DNA of 64,000 nucleotides from contig NZ_QLTK01000016.1 in NCBI RefSeq assembly GCF_003269035.1, forward strand, positions 1 to 64,000. The letters run 5' to 3'. Position 1 is the first letter of the stretch. Each line of letters begins with the position of its first letter. The notes under the pieces were generated by a model that did not search any database, was not told the DNA's origin, and worked only from the letters and a program-made list of their open reading frames with translations. Positions 42,283 to 50,879 of the stretch are shown in pieces. A program made the translations under genes and the position numbers. The DNA is from Paraburkholderia bryophila. GTDB taxonomy: Bacteria > Pseudomonadota > Gammaproteobacteria > Burkholderiales > Burkholderiaceae.

Positions 42283-44250
42283 TTGAACATTCGTAAATTT
42301 GTCGGTGCAACCAGTCGTGATGCGCTGCGTCTCGTACGCGAAGCGTTGGGCGCGGACGCGGTCGTACTGTCCAATCGCACGATGGACGACGGCAGCGTCG
42401 AGATCGTCGCCTTGGCCGACAGCGACCTGGCCGCCATCACCCCCAAGCCGCCGCGGGCAAGCGCCGCTGCGTCACACGCCGGGCCGATGAACGGCACGGC
42501 TGGACATCCCGCGCTGGCCGCGCCGCGCGCGCTGCCGATGGGCAATCCGTACGCGAGCGGCATGCCCGACGTGTTCTCGTCGGTGTTCGGCGCGAGCCCG
42601 GAAGCGGGCGCCGAGAACGACAGCGTTCATGCCGCCGGCCCGTACGCGTTCGACGACGCCTCGAGCGACGAACTGGCCGACGCGCCGCAGCAGGCCGTGA
42701 AGGCCGCTGCGAAGCCGGCGCCGTCCGCCACGCCGAAAGCGGCGTTGCCGGGCACGACCAACGCGCTGTCGGCGGGTGCGGCAGGCAAGCCTGCCACGTC
42801 AGCCGCAGCCGCGTCGCACGCAGCCGGCGCCGAGCAGCCGAGCGCACGCGCCGCGGTCGCGCGTCTGAACGAAGACATTCGCGCCGATCTGCTCAAGGCC
42901 GCCGGCATGCCGCCGTCGTCCGCCGCGCCGGTCGTTGACTCGCAAACGCCGCGCACGATGGCCGAATCGAATCCCTGGCTGATCGACCACGCTCGTCGTA
43001 TCGCCGCCGAACAGCAGCAGGAAGGCGCGTACAGCGCGCGTCCCGCTGCGATGACGCCCGCCGCCGCCATGGCCAAGGGTCTGGGCGCCGCCGTCCAGCC
43101 GGGCAGCGCTGGCGCCGCGCAAAGCGCCGACGCCCCGGAGTGGGCGCGCGAAGCCGCGCAACTCGCCGCACGCCGCGCCGCGCAGAAGATCGCGCCGTCG
43201 CTGACGCAGAACGATGACCGCACCCCGGCGTCCGTCGCGGAAGCGATCAAGGCGCGCATGGAGCAGGTCGTCAACGACACGGTGATGAACGAGCTGTCGT
43301 CGATGCGCGGCATGATGGAAGAACACTTCGCCGGCCTGCTGTGGGGCGACCGCCAACGCCGCAACCCGGCGCGCGCCGCGCTCACCAAGCATCTGTTCGC
43401 CGCCGGTTTCTCCGCGCAACTCGTGCAGATGATGGTCGACAACCTGCCAGAAGAAGTCGACAACATGGAAGGCGGCATGGACTGGGTGCGCTCGGTGCTC
43501 GCGTCGAACCTGCCGGTGATGGAAGACGAAGACGCGCTGATGGAGCGCGGCGGCGTGTTCGCCCTGATGGGCCCGACCGGCGTCGGCAAGACGACGACCA
43601 CCGCCAAGCTGGCCGCGCGCTGCGTGATGCGTTTCGGTGCCAGCAAGGTTGCGCTGCTCACCACCGACAGCTACCGGATCGGCGGCCACGAACAACTGCG
43701 CATCTTCGGCAAGATTCTCGGCGTCTCGGTCCACGCGGTGAAAGACGGCGCCGATCTGCAACTCGCGCTCTCCGAACTGCGCAACAAGCACATCGTGCTG
43801 ATCGACACGATCGGCATGAGCCAGCGCGACCGGCTCGTCTCCGACCAGATCGCAATGCTGTGCCGCGCCGGTCAGCCGGTGCAGCGCCTGCTACTGCTCA
43901 ACGCGACCAGCCATGGCGACACGCTTAACGAAGTCGTGCAGGCCTATCAGCGTTCGCCGGACCAGCAGCCGCTCGCCGGCTGCATTCTGACCAAGCTCGA
44001 CGAAGCCACCAACCTGGGCGGCGTGCTCGATACCGTGATCCGCTACAAGCTGCCGGTGCACTACGTGTCGACCGGGCAGAAGGTCCCGGAGAATCTGTAC
44101 GTCGCGACCAGGAAATTCCTGATCAAGAGCGCGTTCTGCATTCCGCGCGACAACTCGCCGTTCGTGCCGCACGAAGACGACATTCCAGCCTTACTGTCCT
44201 CGCTGTCCGCCCGCTCGACAGCCGACCTTCACGAGGTCCGCTTTGGATAA
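42283..44250 (+). CDS. flhF: Flagellar SRP-type GTPase FlhF
   Basis: Protein of 655 aa from TTG 42283, with GGGGG upstream; this start gives the family N-terminus MNIRKFVGATSRDALRLVRE (B domain). A very long Ala/Pro/Ser-rich linker (~60-330) follows, then the N and G domains: Walker A in LMGPTGVGKTTTTAKLA, IDTIGMSQRDR (G3) and TKLDEATNLGG (G4/G5). FlhF sets flagellar placement and number. Most FlhF are ~400-500 aa, so the linker is unusually long. Its stop overlaps the flhG start. Confidence 0.93.
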   Translation: MNIRKFVGATSRDALRLVREALGADAVVLSNRTMDDGSVEIVALADSDLAAITPKPPRASAAASHAGPMNGTAGHPALAAPRALPMGNPYASGMPDVFSSVFGASPEAGAENDSVHAAGPYAFDDASSDELADAPQQAVKAAAKPAPSATPKAALPGTTNALSAGAAGKPATSAAAASHAAGAEQPSARAAVARLNEDIRADLLKAAGMPPSSAAPVVDSQTPRTMAESNPWLIDHARRIAAEQQQEGAYSARPAAMTPAAAMAKGLGAAVQPGSAGAAQSADAPEWAREAAQLAARRAAQKIAPSLTQNDDRTPASVAEAIKARMEQVVNDTVMNELSSMRGMMEEHFAGLLWGDRQRRNPARAALTKHLFAAGFSAQLVQMMVDNLPEEVDNMEGGMDWVRSVLASNLPVMEDEDALMERGGVFALMGPTGVGKTTTTAKLAARCVMRFGASKVALLTTDSYRIGGHEQLRIFGKILGVSVHAVKDGADLQLALSELRNKHIVLIDTIGMSQRDRLVSDQIAMLCRAGQPVQRLLLLNATSHGDTLNEVVQAYQRSPDQQPLAGCILTKLDEATNLGGVLDTVIRYKLPVHYVSTGQKVPENLYVATRKFLIKSAFCIPRDNSPFVPHEDDIPALLSSLSARSTADLHEVRFG

Positions 44251-45112
44251 GCTCATCTCCGATCAGGCAGAAGGACTGCGGCGCCTGCTGGCGCGTAGCG
44301 GCTCGCGCGTGATTGCGGTGACGGGCGGCTCGACGGGCGCAGGCTGTACGACGACGGTGGTGAACCTCGCGGCGGCGCTCGCGCAGCAAGGCAAGGACGT
44401 ATTGGTGATCGACGAATGCCTCGGCGAGCTGTCGGTGAGCGCGATGCTCGGCGGCCTGCGCGGCGCGGGGAATTTCGCTGCCGTGATGCGTGGCGAGATG
44501 GCGCTCGACGACGCCGCCGCGCGGCATGCGGTGGGCTTCTCGGTGCTGGCCGCGTCGCGATCGAACCGCGAAGGCTATTCGGCCGCGCAACTCGGCGTGG
44601 TGTTGCACGGCTCCGCGGACGTGGTGCTGATCGACGCGCAGCTGGATCCGCAAGGCCACCTGTCGCCGCTCGCCAAACAGGCGCACGACGTGATGATCGT
44701 TACGCGGATGGCCGCGCAAGCGATCACCGAGGCGTACGCCTGCATGAAACGCCTGCACTACGCGCACGCGCTCGCGCAGTTCCGGGTGCTGGTGAATCAC
44801 GTGCAGAGTCCCGGCGACGCGCATACCGCGTTCGCCAACCTGGCCGGCGTGGCCGGGCGCTACCTGACGGTGGCGCTGGAAGACGCCGGTTGCATTACCG
44901 CCGATGCGCGGATGGCGCGAGCCCAGGAGTTGTCGCGGTGTGTCGTCGATGCGTTCCCATCGACACCGGCTGCGCGTGATTTCCGGCACCTTGCCGCCGA
45001 ATTGCAGTACTGGCCGATGCGGCCAGCGATGTCGTCGCAAACGCCATGGATGGCGTCTGCGACAGTTACAGCGGCGCAACACGCCGACCAACCGTCTGCG
45101 CAGCTCGCCTGA
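44243..45112 (+). CDS. flhG: FlhG/FleN-like MinD-family protein with degenerate Walker A
   Basis: Protein of 289 aa from TTG 44243 (GAGG upstream), overlapping the flhF stop by eight bases. The N-terminal pattern VIAVTGGSTGAGCTTTVVNL aligns with the MinD/FlhG P-loop, but Ser30 and Cys35 replace both essential lysines (usual form GKGGVGKT). VLVIDECLGELSVSAMLGG aligns with the DADLG region. FlhG normally counteracts FlhF to limit flagellar number as an ATP-dependent dimer. Loss of both lysines suggests altered or lost ATP use. Identity rests on the fold pattern and the flhF-flhG-fliA context. Confidence 0.85.
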   Translation: MDKLISDQAEGLRRLLARSGSRVIAVTGGSTGAGCTTTVVNLAAALAQQGKDVLVIDECLGELSVSAMLGGLRGAGNFAAVMRGEMALDDAAARHAVGFSVLAASRSNREGYSAAQLGVVLHGSADVVLIDAQLDPQGHLSPLAKQAHDVMIVTRMAAQAITEAYACMKRLHYAHALAQFRVLVNHVQSPGDAHTAFANLAGVAGRYLTVALEDAGCITADARMARAQELSRCVVDAFPSTPAARDFRHLAAELQYWPMRPAMSSQTPWMASATVTAAQHADQPSAQLA

Positions 45113-45140
45113 GAGGCGGCACAAGGACAAGGGGAGCACG

Positions 45141-45875
45141 ATGTATAACGCTCAGGGAAAGATTTCCCAAGCCGAAGTTCTGACGAAGTACGCACCGCTG
45201 GTGCGTCGCCTCGGCTTGCAGCTCGTTGCCAAGATGCCGGCCAGCGTCGATCTCGACGATCTGATCCAGGCCGGCATGATCGGCCTGCTGGACGCCGCGA
45301 GCCGCTACAAGGAAGACCAGGGCGCACAGTTCGAGACCTACGCCAGCCAGCGGATTCGCGGCGCGATGCTCGACGAGTTGCGTAGCAACGACTGGTTGCC
45401 GCGTAGCCTGCGGCGCACCTCGCGCGAAGTCGAATCGGCGGTGCACAAGGTGGAGCAGAACCTGGGCCGCTCGGCGAGCGAAACGGAGATTGCCGATCAC
45501 CTGCAAATGCCGCTTGACGAGTATCAGTCGATGCTCCAGGACCTGCACGGCAGCCAGTTGATCTACTACGAAGACTTCGACCGTTCGGCGGACGACGAGC
45601 CGTTTCTCGACCGCTACTGCGTGGATCATTCGGACCCGCTGTCGGCGCTGCTGGACGACAGCCTGCGCTCGGCGCTGGTCGACGCGATCGACCGCCTGCC
45701 GGAACGCGAGAAGCTGTTGATGTCGCTCTACTACGAACGTGGCATGAACCTGCGCGAAATCGGCGCGGTGATGGAAGTCAGCGAGTCGCGGGTGTGCCAG
45801 TTGCACAGCCAGGCGGTGGCGCGTTTGCGCACGCGCCTGCGCGAAATGGCCTGGGCGAATGCCGAAGCCACCTGA
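45141..45875 (+). CDS. fliA: Flagellar sigma factor FliA (sigma-28)
   Basis: Protein of 244 aa from ATG 45141, GGGGAG upstream; the longer frame to 44904 overlaps flhG. Region 2 is KYAPLVRRLGLQLVAKMPASVDLDDLIQAGMIGL, seen in parts with FETYASQRIRGAMLDELR (2.4-adjacent). Region 3 is LGRSASETEIADHLQM and region 4 LMSLYYERGMNLREIGAVMEVSESRVCQLHSQA. It directs polymerase to late flagellar and chemotaxis promoters and is held by FlgM. Third gene after flhF-flhG. Confidence 0.96.
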   Translation: MYNAQGKISQAEVLTKYAPLVRRLGLQLVAKMPASVDLDDLIQAGMIGLLDAASRYKEDQGAQFETYASQRIRGAMLDELRSNDWLPRSLRRTSREVESAVHKVEQNLGRSASETEIADHLQMPLDEYQSMLQDLHGSQLIYYEDFDRSADDEPFLDRYCVDHSDPLSALLDDSLRSALVDAIDRLPEREKLLMSLYYERGMNLREIGAVMEVSESRVCQLHSQAVARLRTRLREMAWANAEAT

Positions 45876-45939
45876 GGCGACTCGAGGCGACCCGATGCGA
45901 CCTGAAGTCTCACGACGTAGCCCGAAGAAGTGACCACAC

Positions 45940-45979
45940 AACCTGAAGCGCCGGCCGGATGACCCCGGCGTTTCAGGTT
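45940..45979. terminator. Terminator between fliA and hicB
   Basis: 15-bp stem AACCTGAAGCGCCGG/CCGGCGTTTCAGGTT with one G-U pair, able to serve both convergent transcripts. Confidence 0.75.
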
Positions 45980-46016
45980 ACGGCGCAGGTGGCAATAGCC
46001 CTCAACCCTGCCTGCC

Positions 46017-46424
46017 TCACGCCGCCATCTCATGCTCCGCGGCCAGCGCGAGAAACGACGACCGCGACAGGCCGCGCGTTTGCGCGTAAATGTCGATATC
46101 CTGGACCAGCACCTCGGGCAGGGAGATGTTGATACGCACGGCCTTCTTCAGGGCCGGAATATTCCGGGTGGCGACGAATCCCCAGATAAACCCCGCGTAA
46201 TCCGGATTGCGCTGATGCTCGCTCAACTTGAGCGGCTGCGGCACCGGTAGCCCTTCGTCGAGCAGTGTGTCGAGATGCGACTCGACCGCCAGCTTCGCGT
46301 TCGCAAAAGCCTCTTCAAGCGTGTCGCCGGCCGCAAAGCAGCCGGGGAGGTCCGGCACCACCACGCCATACGCATGCTGGTCGTCGCCCGATTCGAGCGC
46401 GATCGGGAAAATCAGATTTTTCAT
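46017..46424 (-). CDS. hicB: HicB-family antitoxin
   Basis: Protein of 135 aa. The N-terminal partial RNase-H-like fold is LVVPDLPGCFAAGDTLEEAFANA-like (seen as YGVVVPDLPGCFAAGDTLEE), typical of HicB. The C-terminal region KAVRINISLPEVLVQDIDIYAQTRGL is a ribbon-helix-helix DNA-binding segment, expected to autoregulate the operon. ATG 46424 overlaps the hicA stop by four bases, the toxin-first order being common for hicAB. Confidence 0.88.
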   Translation of the reverse strand: MKNLIFPIALESGDDQHAYGVVVPDLPGCFAAGDTLEEAFANAKLAVESHLDTLLDEGLPVPQPLKLSEHQRNPDYAGFIWGFVATRNIPALKKAVRINISLPEVLVQDIDIYAQTRGLSRSSFLALAAEHEMAA

Positions 46425-46603
46425 TTCAGGCCTGCCTGTTTCAGGATGCTGTTCAATGTGCCGGGCGGCAGATCTTTCTTGGGGTGAGGGATCGTCACGA
46501 GACCCGCCCTGAACGGATGCCGGAAATGATGGTGGCTGCCCGAAATGCGGACTAGCTGCCAGTCATTCGCCTGAATCCATTTCATTACCGCGGCGCTGTT
46601 CAT
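46421..46603 (-). CDS. hicA: HicA-family mRNA interferase toxin
   Basis: Protein of 60 aa, the standard size. It has the double-stranded-RNA-binding-like HicA pattern NDWQLVRISGSHHHFRHP with the catalytic His in GSHHHF, then VTIPHPKKDLPPGTLNSILKQAG. AGGAG lies seven bases before ATG 46603. It is translated first and should be neutralised by HicB. The pair sits between fliA and flgN, an insertion into the flagellar block with no known flagellar role. Confidence 0.9.
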   Translation of the reverse strand: MNSAAVMKWIQANDWQLVRISGSHHHFRHPFRAGLVTIPHPKKDLPPGTLNSILKQAGLK

Positions 46604-46928
46604 CTTGCACTCCTGAAATCATACACACGATTACACAAACCTGCTATAGGTTAGCGTTCCGCCTTGGTCTGCGGATCGATGTCGACGCGCGCGACGGACC
46701 GCGAAGAACCTCAGTGGGGGAGGGCATGATTTCAACCCGGCGCGTGCAGTCGCGCCACCTGGCCGGATGGCTAACGCACGGGTGGGAATGAAAGTGGAGG
46801 CGAAAAGCAGAAAGGGCTCGTCGATGATGACGAGCCCTTCGTTCAAGGCAATAGAGTCAGTCGCAACAAACGACGTATGCGCCGATCGCGTGCAGCGATG
46901 CCGCTGCGCAGGGAGGGGAAGCCGTTAG
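46604..46928. other. Intergenic region between hicA and flgN
   Basis: About 325 bases without a credible gene. It holds the hicAB promoter region by position and the flgMN terminator (46812-46839). Confidence 0.5.
46812..46839 (-). terminator. flgM-flgN terminator
   Basis: AAGGGCTCGTC, six-base loop, GACGAGCCCTT, ~90 bases beyond the flgN stop. Confidence 0.8.
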
Positions 46929-47375
46929 TTACGCCGCTGGCTGCGCGGGAATGCGCCCGTCCGGTCCGTAGAAACCGACCTTCTGCGGCACTTCGACCTG
47001 AAGCGCCGCCAGTGCGCGCTGGTTGTAGTCCATCCGCACGCGGATCAGCTCACCATTGCTCGTGTTGAAGCGCCGCGCGCGTTCGGCGGCCTTCTGCAGC
47101 AGCGACCATTGTTCGGCGACGCGCGCGTCGGTGCCGGCCGCGAGCTCCATGCCGGGCCAGCCGGCCGGCAAGCCCATGTCGGCGAGCAGCGCGTCGCGTT
47201 TGGTTTCGAGATTGGCCAGCACGCCGATCAGTTCGGTTTTCTTCTCGACGATCGGCGGCAGCAATTCGAGCGGCGACAAGGCGGTCAATGCCTTGGTCTC
47301 GAGTGTGAGAATCGAGGCGAACGCCTCGACGGCCGAATATTCTTCGACGAGGGTGGCAAGCAGGGCGTCTTTCAT
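46929..47375 (-). CDS. flgN: Flagellar export chaperone FlgN
   Basis: Protein of 148 aa, mostly helical. LLATLVEEYSAVEAFASILT and the middle ELLPPIVEKKTELIGVLANLE match FlgN, the cytoplasmic chaperone for the hook-filament junction proteins FlgK and FlgL. It follows flgM by 94 bases in the usual flgA-flgM-flgN order. Confidence 0.88.
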   Translation of the reverse strand: MKDALLATLVEEYSAVEAFASILTLETKALTALSPLELLPPIVEKKTELIGVLANLETKRDALLADMGLPAGWPGMELAAGTDARVAEQWSLLQKAAERARRFNTSNGELIRVRMDYNQRALAALQVEVPQKVGFYGPDGRIPAQPAA

Positions 47376-47469
47376 TTCAACAACTCGCTGAACACGACGG
47401 CTCGCGCTAGATTCGCGAGCCGGGTTTGTCGAACGCCGCCCGGCAATTCACCGTACTTCGATGCGTCGA

Positions 47470-47826
47470 TCAGTTGCCGGTCGACGAGGTTTTGCTTTGC
47501 AACAGGTCGCGTGCGGTATTCAGCACGCCGTCGGCGATCTTGCCGGAGTCGATTGTCAGCGAGCCGTTTTTGATGGCCTGCTTGATCGACTCGACGTGCG
47601 CCGTGTCGATGTCCGCCGAACCGGACGCCGCAAGGCTGCGCAGATGCTGCGACAGGCCCGACAGGCTGACGCTGGCGTCGCCCGACGTGCCGCTGGTGGT
47701 GGCTTGCGAGGCGGTGCTCGCGGTCTGCGCGTTGTTGTTCGCGGTCGTCGCGTCGCTTGCTTGCGAACGGGACAGGGCGTCTTTCAACGACGGCAGATTC
47801 GAATTGGTTGTGGAATCGACTTTCAC
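47470..47826 (-). CDS. flgM: Anti-sigma-28 factor FlgM
   Basis: Protein of 118 aa from GTG 47826, with AGGAAG six bases upstream. The first half is Ser/Thr/Ala-rich and probably disordered. The C-terminal sigma-binding helices are HVESIKQAIKNGSLTIDSGK and ADGVLNTARDLLQS. FlgM inhibits FliA until it is exported through the completed hook. A sigma-28 promoter lies ~30 bases upstream, as expected for autoregulated class III expression. Confidence 0.93.
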   Translation of the reverse strand: MKVDSTTNSNLPSLKDALSRSQASDATTANNNAQTASTASQATTSGTSGDASVSLSGLSQHLRSLAASGSADIDTAHVESIKQAIKNGSLTIDSGKIADGVLNTARDLLQSKTSSTGN

Positions 47827-47854
47827 GATTGGCTTCCTGAACGATTTGATCCTG

Positions 47855-47882
47855 ATAACGGCACTCGCTGATCAAAACTTTA
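47855..47882 (-). promoter_or_regulatory. Sigma-28 promoter of flgM
   Basis: On the minus strand: TAAAGTTT (perfect -35), 12 bases, GCCGTTAT. Spacing is one base longer than the usual 11. Confidence 0.7.
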
Positions 47883-48027
47883 GCGCAATCGCTCCAGGTT
47901 TTGCCTTGCCATTCAAGACGATCCGGCCCCCTGGCAGGCCCGACACGTGCCATCTTCACGACCTGCCGCCGGCTCCGCGAGGCCGTGCGCACGCGCGAAC
48001 CCCGAGCGGCGTGCGTTGCAGGCCCGT

Positions 48028-49635
48028 TCACAGTTGAATCTCCACCGTCGAGCCGTCTTTCACGATGCCGGAAACGATCTGGCCGCTGGGCGTACGGACC
48101 CGCACCTGCTGGCCCGGCGACGCGTTGTTCATCGCGCTGCCTTCGGACGAAATCGAGAAACCGGCGCCCGCCGCGACAACCCGCACCGTCTGACCGATCG
48201 AGATCGCCGAGCTGCTTTTCAGCATGTCGCGGCGCAACGGCATGCCGCCGGCGACGCGCGTGAGTGTCACCGAGCCGATCGCTTGCGACGGGTCCGTGAC
48301 GATCGCCTGCGGCAGACCGGTCAGGTCGCCGTCACGCGCGACGAGGTCGGCGGCGGTGAGCACTTCGCCCGGCGACATGGCGCGGGCAGCGAGGTAGTAG
48401 GTGGCGGTGAGTGAAATACGCGCCTGCAGGTAGATGGTCCACGGCCGTTCGCCTGCGCAGCGCACGCCGACGGTCGTGCGGCCCCACAGGCGCGCGCCGC
48501 TTGGCATGAAGGGTTCGAGTGCCGTGCAGGCCGCGAGACCGCGCGGAAACGCCTGGGCGACGCTGATCTCGACCTTGCCCGGCAAGCCGGTGGATTGCTG
48601 CTGCAGGAACGCGAGAGCGGCGCCGCGGATCGCTTCCGCATCTTGCTGGCCGGGCAACGGCGCGGGCTGCGCGACGGCGGCGGCGCGCATGTTTTGTTGC
48701 GCGATGGCCGGTGCGATGGGCCGTGTGGCCGATACGCGGGCGATCGTCGCGGGCGTCGGGCTCGTTGCCGGCGTGGCGTTCGTGGCCGTGGCAGCGGTCG
48801 TGGTCGAAGGGGCGAGCGGCGCGACAGCCGCGCGCGTGGCGATCCCGCGAGCGGCGAGCGGCTTGCCGTTCGCACCCAGTTGCGGCGGCTCGCCGCGCGA
48901 AGCGAGACTGTCGAAACCGTCGGTGACGGCGGGATTGCTGGCAATGCCGTTGACGCCGCTGGCGCTGCTCACGACGCCGTTATTCACGCCGCGATACCCG
49001 CCATTGGCAGGCGCATTGGCCGCCACCGGCTGCACACTCGCCGCTTGCCGCGCAGCCGGCGCCACGACGACCGGCATCACCTGGCGCTGGCCCGGCACGA
49101 CATTGACGTTGGCCACGCCGTTCGGCGCATTGGCCGCACCCGGCGCGGGAATCGTCACGACGCCGTTCGCGTCGGGTTTGAAATTGGTGCGGATCATTTG
49201 CGGCGCGGCGGGCGAATCGCCTTCGCCACCAATCACGATCGAGCCGCTTGTATTGGCGACGCGGGTGAATTCATCCGTGGTGCGGGAAACCGGTCCACGC
49301 CCCAGCGATTGCGCCGTGGCCGCAGCGAGCGTCCCGGCGGTGCCGGCGCGTTTGGCCGGCGCGGCTTGCATCTGCTGCGCGAGATCGGCGAGCGCCGCCG
49401 GATTCTTTTCGCCCGGGCCGGGAATCACGATCGGCCCATCGGCTTCCTGTGCGTAGGCGCTCGGCGCGAACAACAGGGCGCCGGCCGGCAGACACAGCGC
49501 CGAACCCAACGCCAGGCGCGCGAGCCGCATCGACCAGGCCGGCAGTGTCCTTGCCCGGCGCGGCACGCCCGCACCGACGCCATGCGCTGCCGCGCGCCTG
49601 GCGCGGAACGTCGGATCGAAGGTGGGCTGGTCCAT
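48028..49635 (-). CDS. flgA: Flagellar P-ring assembly chaperone FlgA, with long N-terminal extension
   Basis: Protein of 535 aa from ATG 49635 (GGAG eight bases upstream). A signal segment MRLARLALGSALCLPAGALL (after Met36) is followed by ~300 residues rich in Ala, Pro, Thr, Asn and Val. The last ~200 residues are the SAF/ChapFlgA domain (PSGARLWGRTTVGVRC, ARAMSPGEVLTAADLVARDG, PLRRDMLKSSSAISIGQTV, PSGQIVSGIVKDGSTVEI). FlgA assists FlgI folding in the periplasm. Typical FlgA is ~220-250 aa, so this is more than twice normal. It is divergent from flgB. Confidence 0.9.
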   Translation of the reverse strand: MDQPTFDPTFRARRAAAHGVGAGVPRRARTLPAWSMRLARLALGSALCLPAGALLFAPSAYAQEADGPIVIPGPGEKNPAALADLAQQMQAAPAKRAGTAGTLAAATAQSLGRGPVSRTTDEFTRVANTSGSIVIGGEGDSPAAPQMIRTNFKPDANGVVTIPAPGAANAPNGVANVNVVPGQRQVMPVVVAPAARQAASVQPVAANAPANGGYRGVNNGVVSSASGVNGIASNPAVTDGFDSLASRGEPPQLGANGKPLAARGIATRAAVAPLAPSTTTAATATNATPATSPTPATIARVSATRPIAPAIAQQNMRAAAVAQPAPLPGQQDAEAIRGAALAFLQQQSTGLPGKVEISVAQAFPRGLAACTALEPFMPSGARLWGRTTVGVRCAGERPWTIYLQARISLTATYYLAARAMSPGEVLTAADLVARDGDLTGLPQAIVTDPSQAIGSVTLTRVAGGMPLRRDMLKSSSAISIGQTVRVVAAGAGFSISSEGSAMNNASPGQQVRVRTPSGQIVSGIVKDGSTVEIQL

Positions 49636-49711
49636 TGTGTTACTCCATCGAATGCATCGGTACGCCTTGCATTCTAGTGAGCGCCCCCTTCGCGCAAACG
49701 TTGAATAGAAG

Positions 49712-49760
49712 CCCCCTTTCCCGGTTATTCGTCCGATTGCTCCTTGCGTAGCGCCCATAA
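49712..49760 (+). promoter_or_regulatory. Class II-type promoter element before flgB
   Basis: CCCCCTTT, 6 bases, TATTC, 4 bases, GATTG, 16 bases, CATAAG. It is a looser version of the flhB and flhF elements. Confidence 0.45.
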
Positions 49761-49853
49761 GATGCACTTCATGCAAAAAGGCCTTCTCGCTTCACGCAGT
49801 CCTCACGCGAGGTTGCAGCGGGAAGCCTCGGGAACGTTCTCCGGAGATTTCTT

Positions 49854-50348
49854 ATGCTGGACAAACTCGATGCCGAATTCGCCTTTGGCCGCCAGGCGCT
49901 CGATGTACGCGCTTACCGCCAGGAGCTGCTGTCGTCGAATATCGCCAACGCCGATACCCCCGGGTACAAGGCGCGCGACGTCGACTTCGCCTCGTCGCTT
50001 GCCGGCGCGCTGAAGAAGGGCAGTGGCGCCACCGGCACCGCCGCGTCGAACAACTCGACGCTCGCGATGACGCAGCCCGCCGGTGTGACGAGCGGTATGT
50101 CGATGGTGTCGACGTCGCCTGGCCACATGTCGGGCAAATCGACGCTGACGCCGACCGGCGGCACGTCCGACGACTACGGCAATCTGCAATACCGCATTCC
50201 GACCCAGCCCGCGCTCGACGGCAACACCGTCGACATCGACACCGAACGGGTGCAGTTCGCGGACAACACCTTGCATTTCGAATCAGGCATGACGGTGCTG
50301 TCAGGCCAGATCAAGACGATGCTGGCGGCGATCCAGTCGGGCTCGTAA
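49854..50348 (+). CDS. flgB: Flagellar proximal rod protein FlgB
   Basis: Protein of 164 aa. QELLSSNIANADTPGYKARDVDF is the rod/hook N-terminal motif, seen here as the SSNIANADTPGYKA signature, and the C-terminal helix TVLSGQIKTMLAAIQSGS completes the coiled pair. It forms the base of the rod. First gene of flgBCDEFGHIJ; GGAGA lies eight bases upstream. Confidence 0.94.
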   Translation: MLDKLDAEFAFGRQALDVRAYRQELLSSNIANADTPGYKARDVDFASSLAGALKKGSGATGTAASNNSTLAMTQPAGVTSGMSMVSTSPGHMSGKSTLTPTGGTSDDYGNLQYRIPTQPALDGNTVDIDTERVQFADNTLHFESGMTVLSGQIKTMLAAIQSGS

Positions 50349-50443
50349 TAACCGACGCCGCGCAGGCCAGCAGCAGGTCGCAAGAACAATCGCTACGTGA
50401 ATTAACTTGAAGCCGGCTAAACGGTAGGAGAGGTCAGGAAACC

Positions 50444-50869
50444 ATGCCATCCCTGATGAACATTTTTGGTGTTGCAGGCTCCGCGATGTCGGCGCAGTCG
50501 CAGCGGCTCAACGTGACGGCGTCGAATCTCGCCAACGCGGACAGCACGACCGGCCCGGACGGCCAGCCGTATAAGGCCAAGCAGGTCGTGTTCGCGGTCA
50601 GCCCGCTGGGCGGCGCGCGCACCGCGTCCGGCCAGCAGGTCGGCGGCGTGCAGGTCACTGGCGTGGTCGACGACCCGACGCCGATGAAGACCGCGTACGA
50701 CCCCGGCAACCCGGCCGCCAATTCGGACGGCTACGTCACGCTGCCCAACGTCGACCCGGTGCAGGAAATGGTCAACATGATCTCGGCCTCGCGCTCGTAC
50801 CAGGCCAACGTCGAGACCCTGAACACCGCCAAGACACTGATGCTGAAAACGCTCACGATCGGAACCTGA
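50444..50869 (+). CDS. flgC: Flagellar proximal rod protein FlgC
   Basis: Protein of 141 aa, standard length. N-terminal MSAQSQRLNVTASNLANADS and C-terminal VNMISASRSYQANVETLNTA are the rod signatures. It stacks above FlgB in the rod. AGGA precedes ATG 50444. Confidence 0.95.
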   Translation: MPSLMNIFGVAGSAMSAQSQRLNVTASNLANADSTTGPDGQPYKAKQVVFAVSPLGGARTASGQQVGGVQVTGVVDDPTPMKTAYDPGNPAANSDGYVTLPNVDPVQEMVNMISASRSYQANVETLNTAKTLMLKTLTIGT

Positions 50870-50879
50870 GGAGAGCTCC

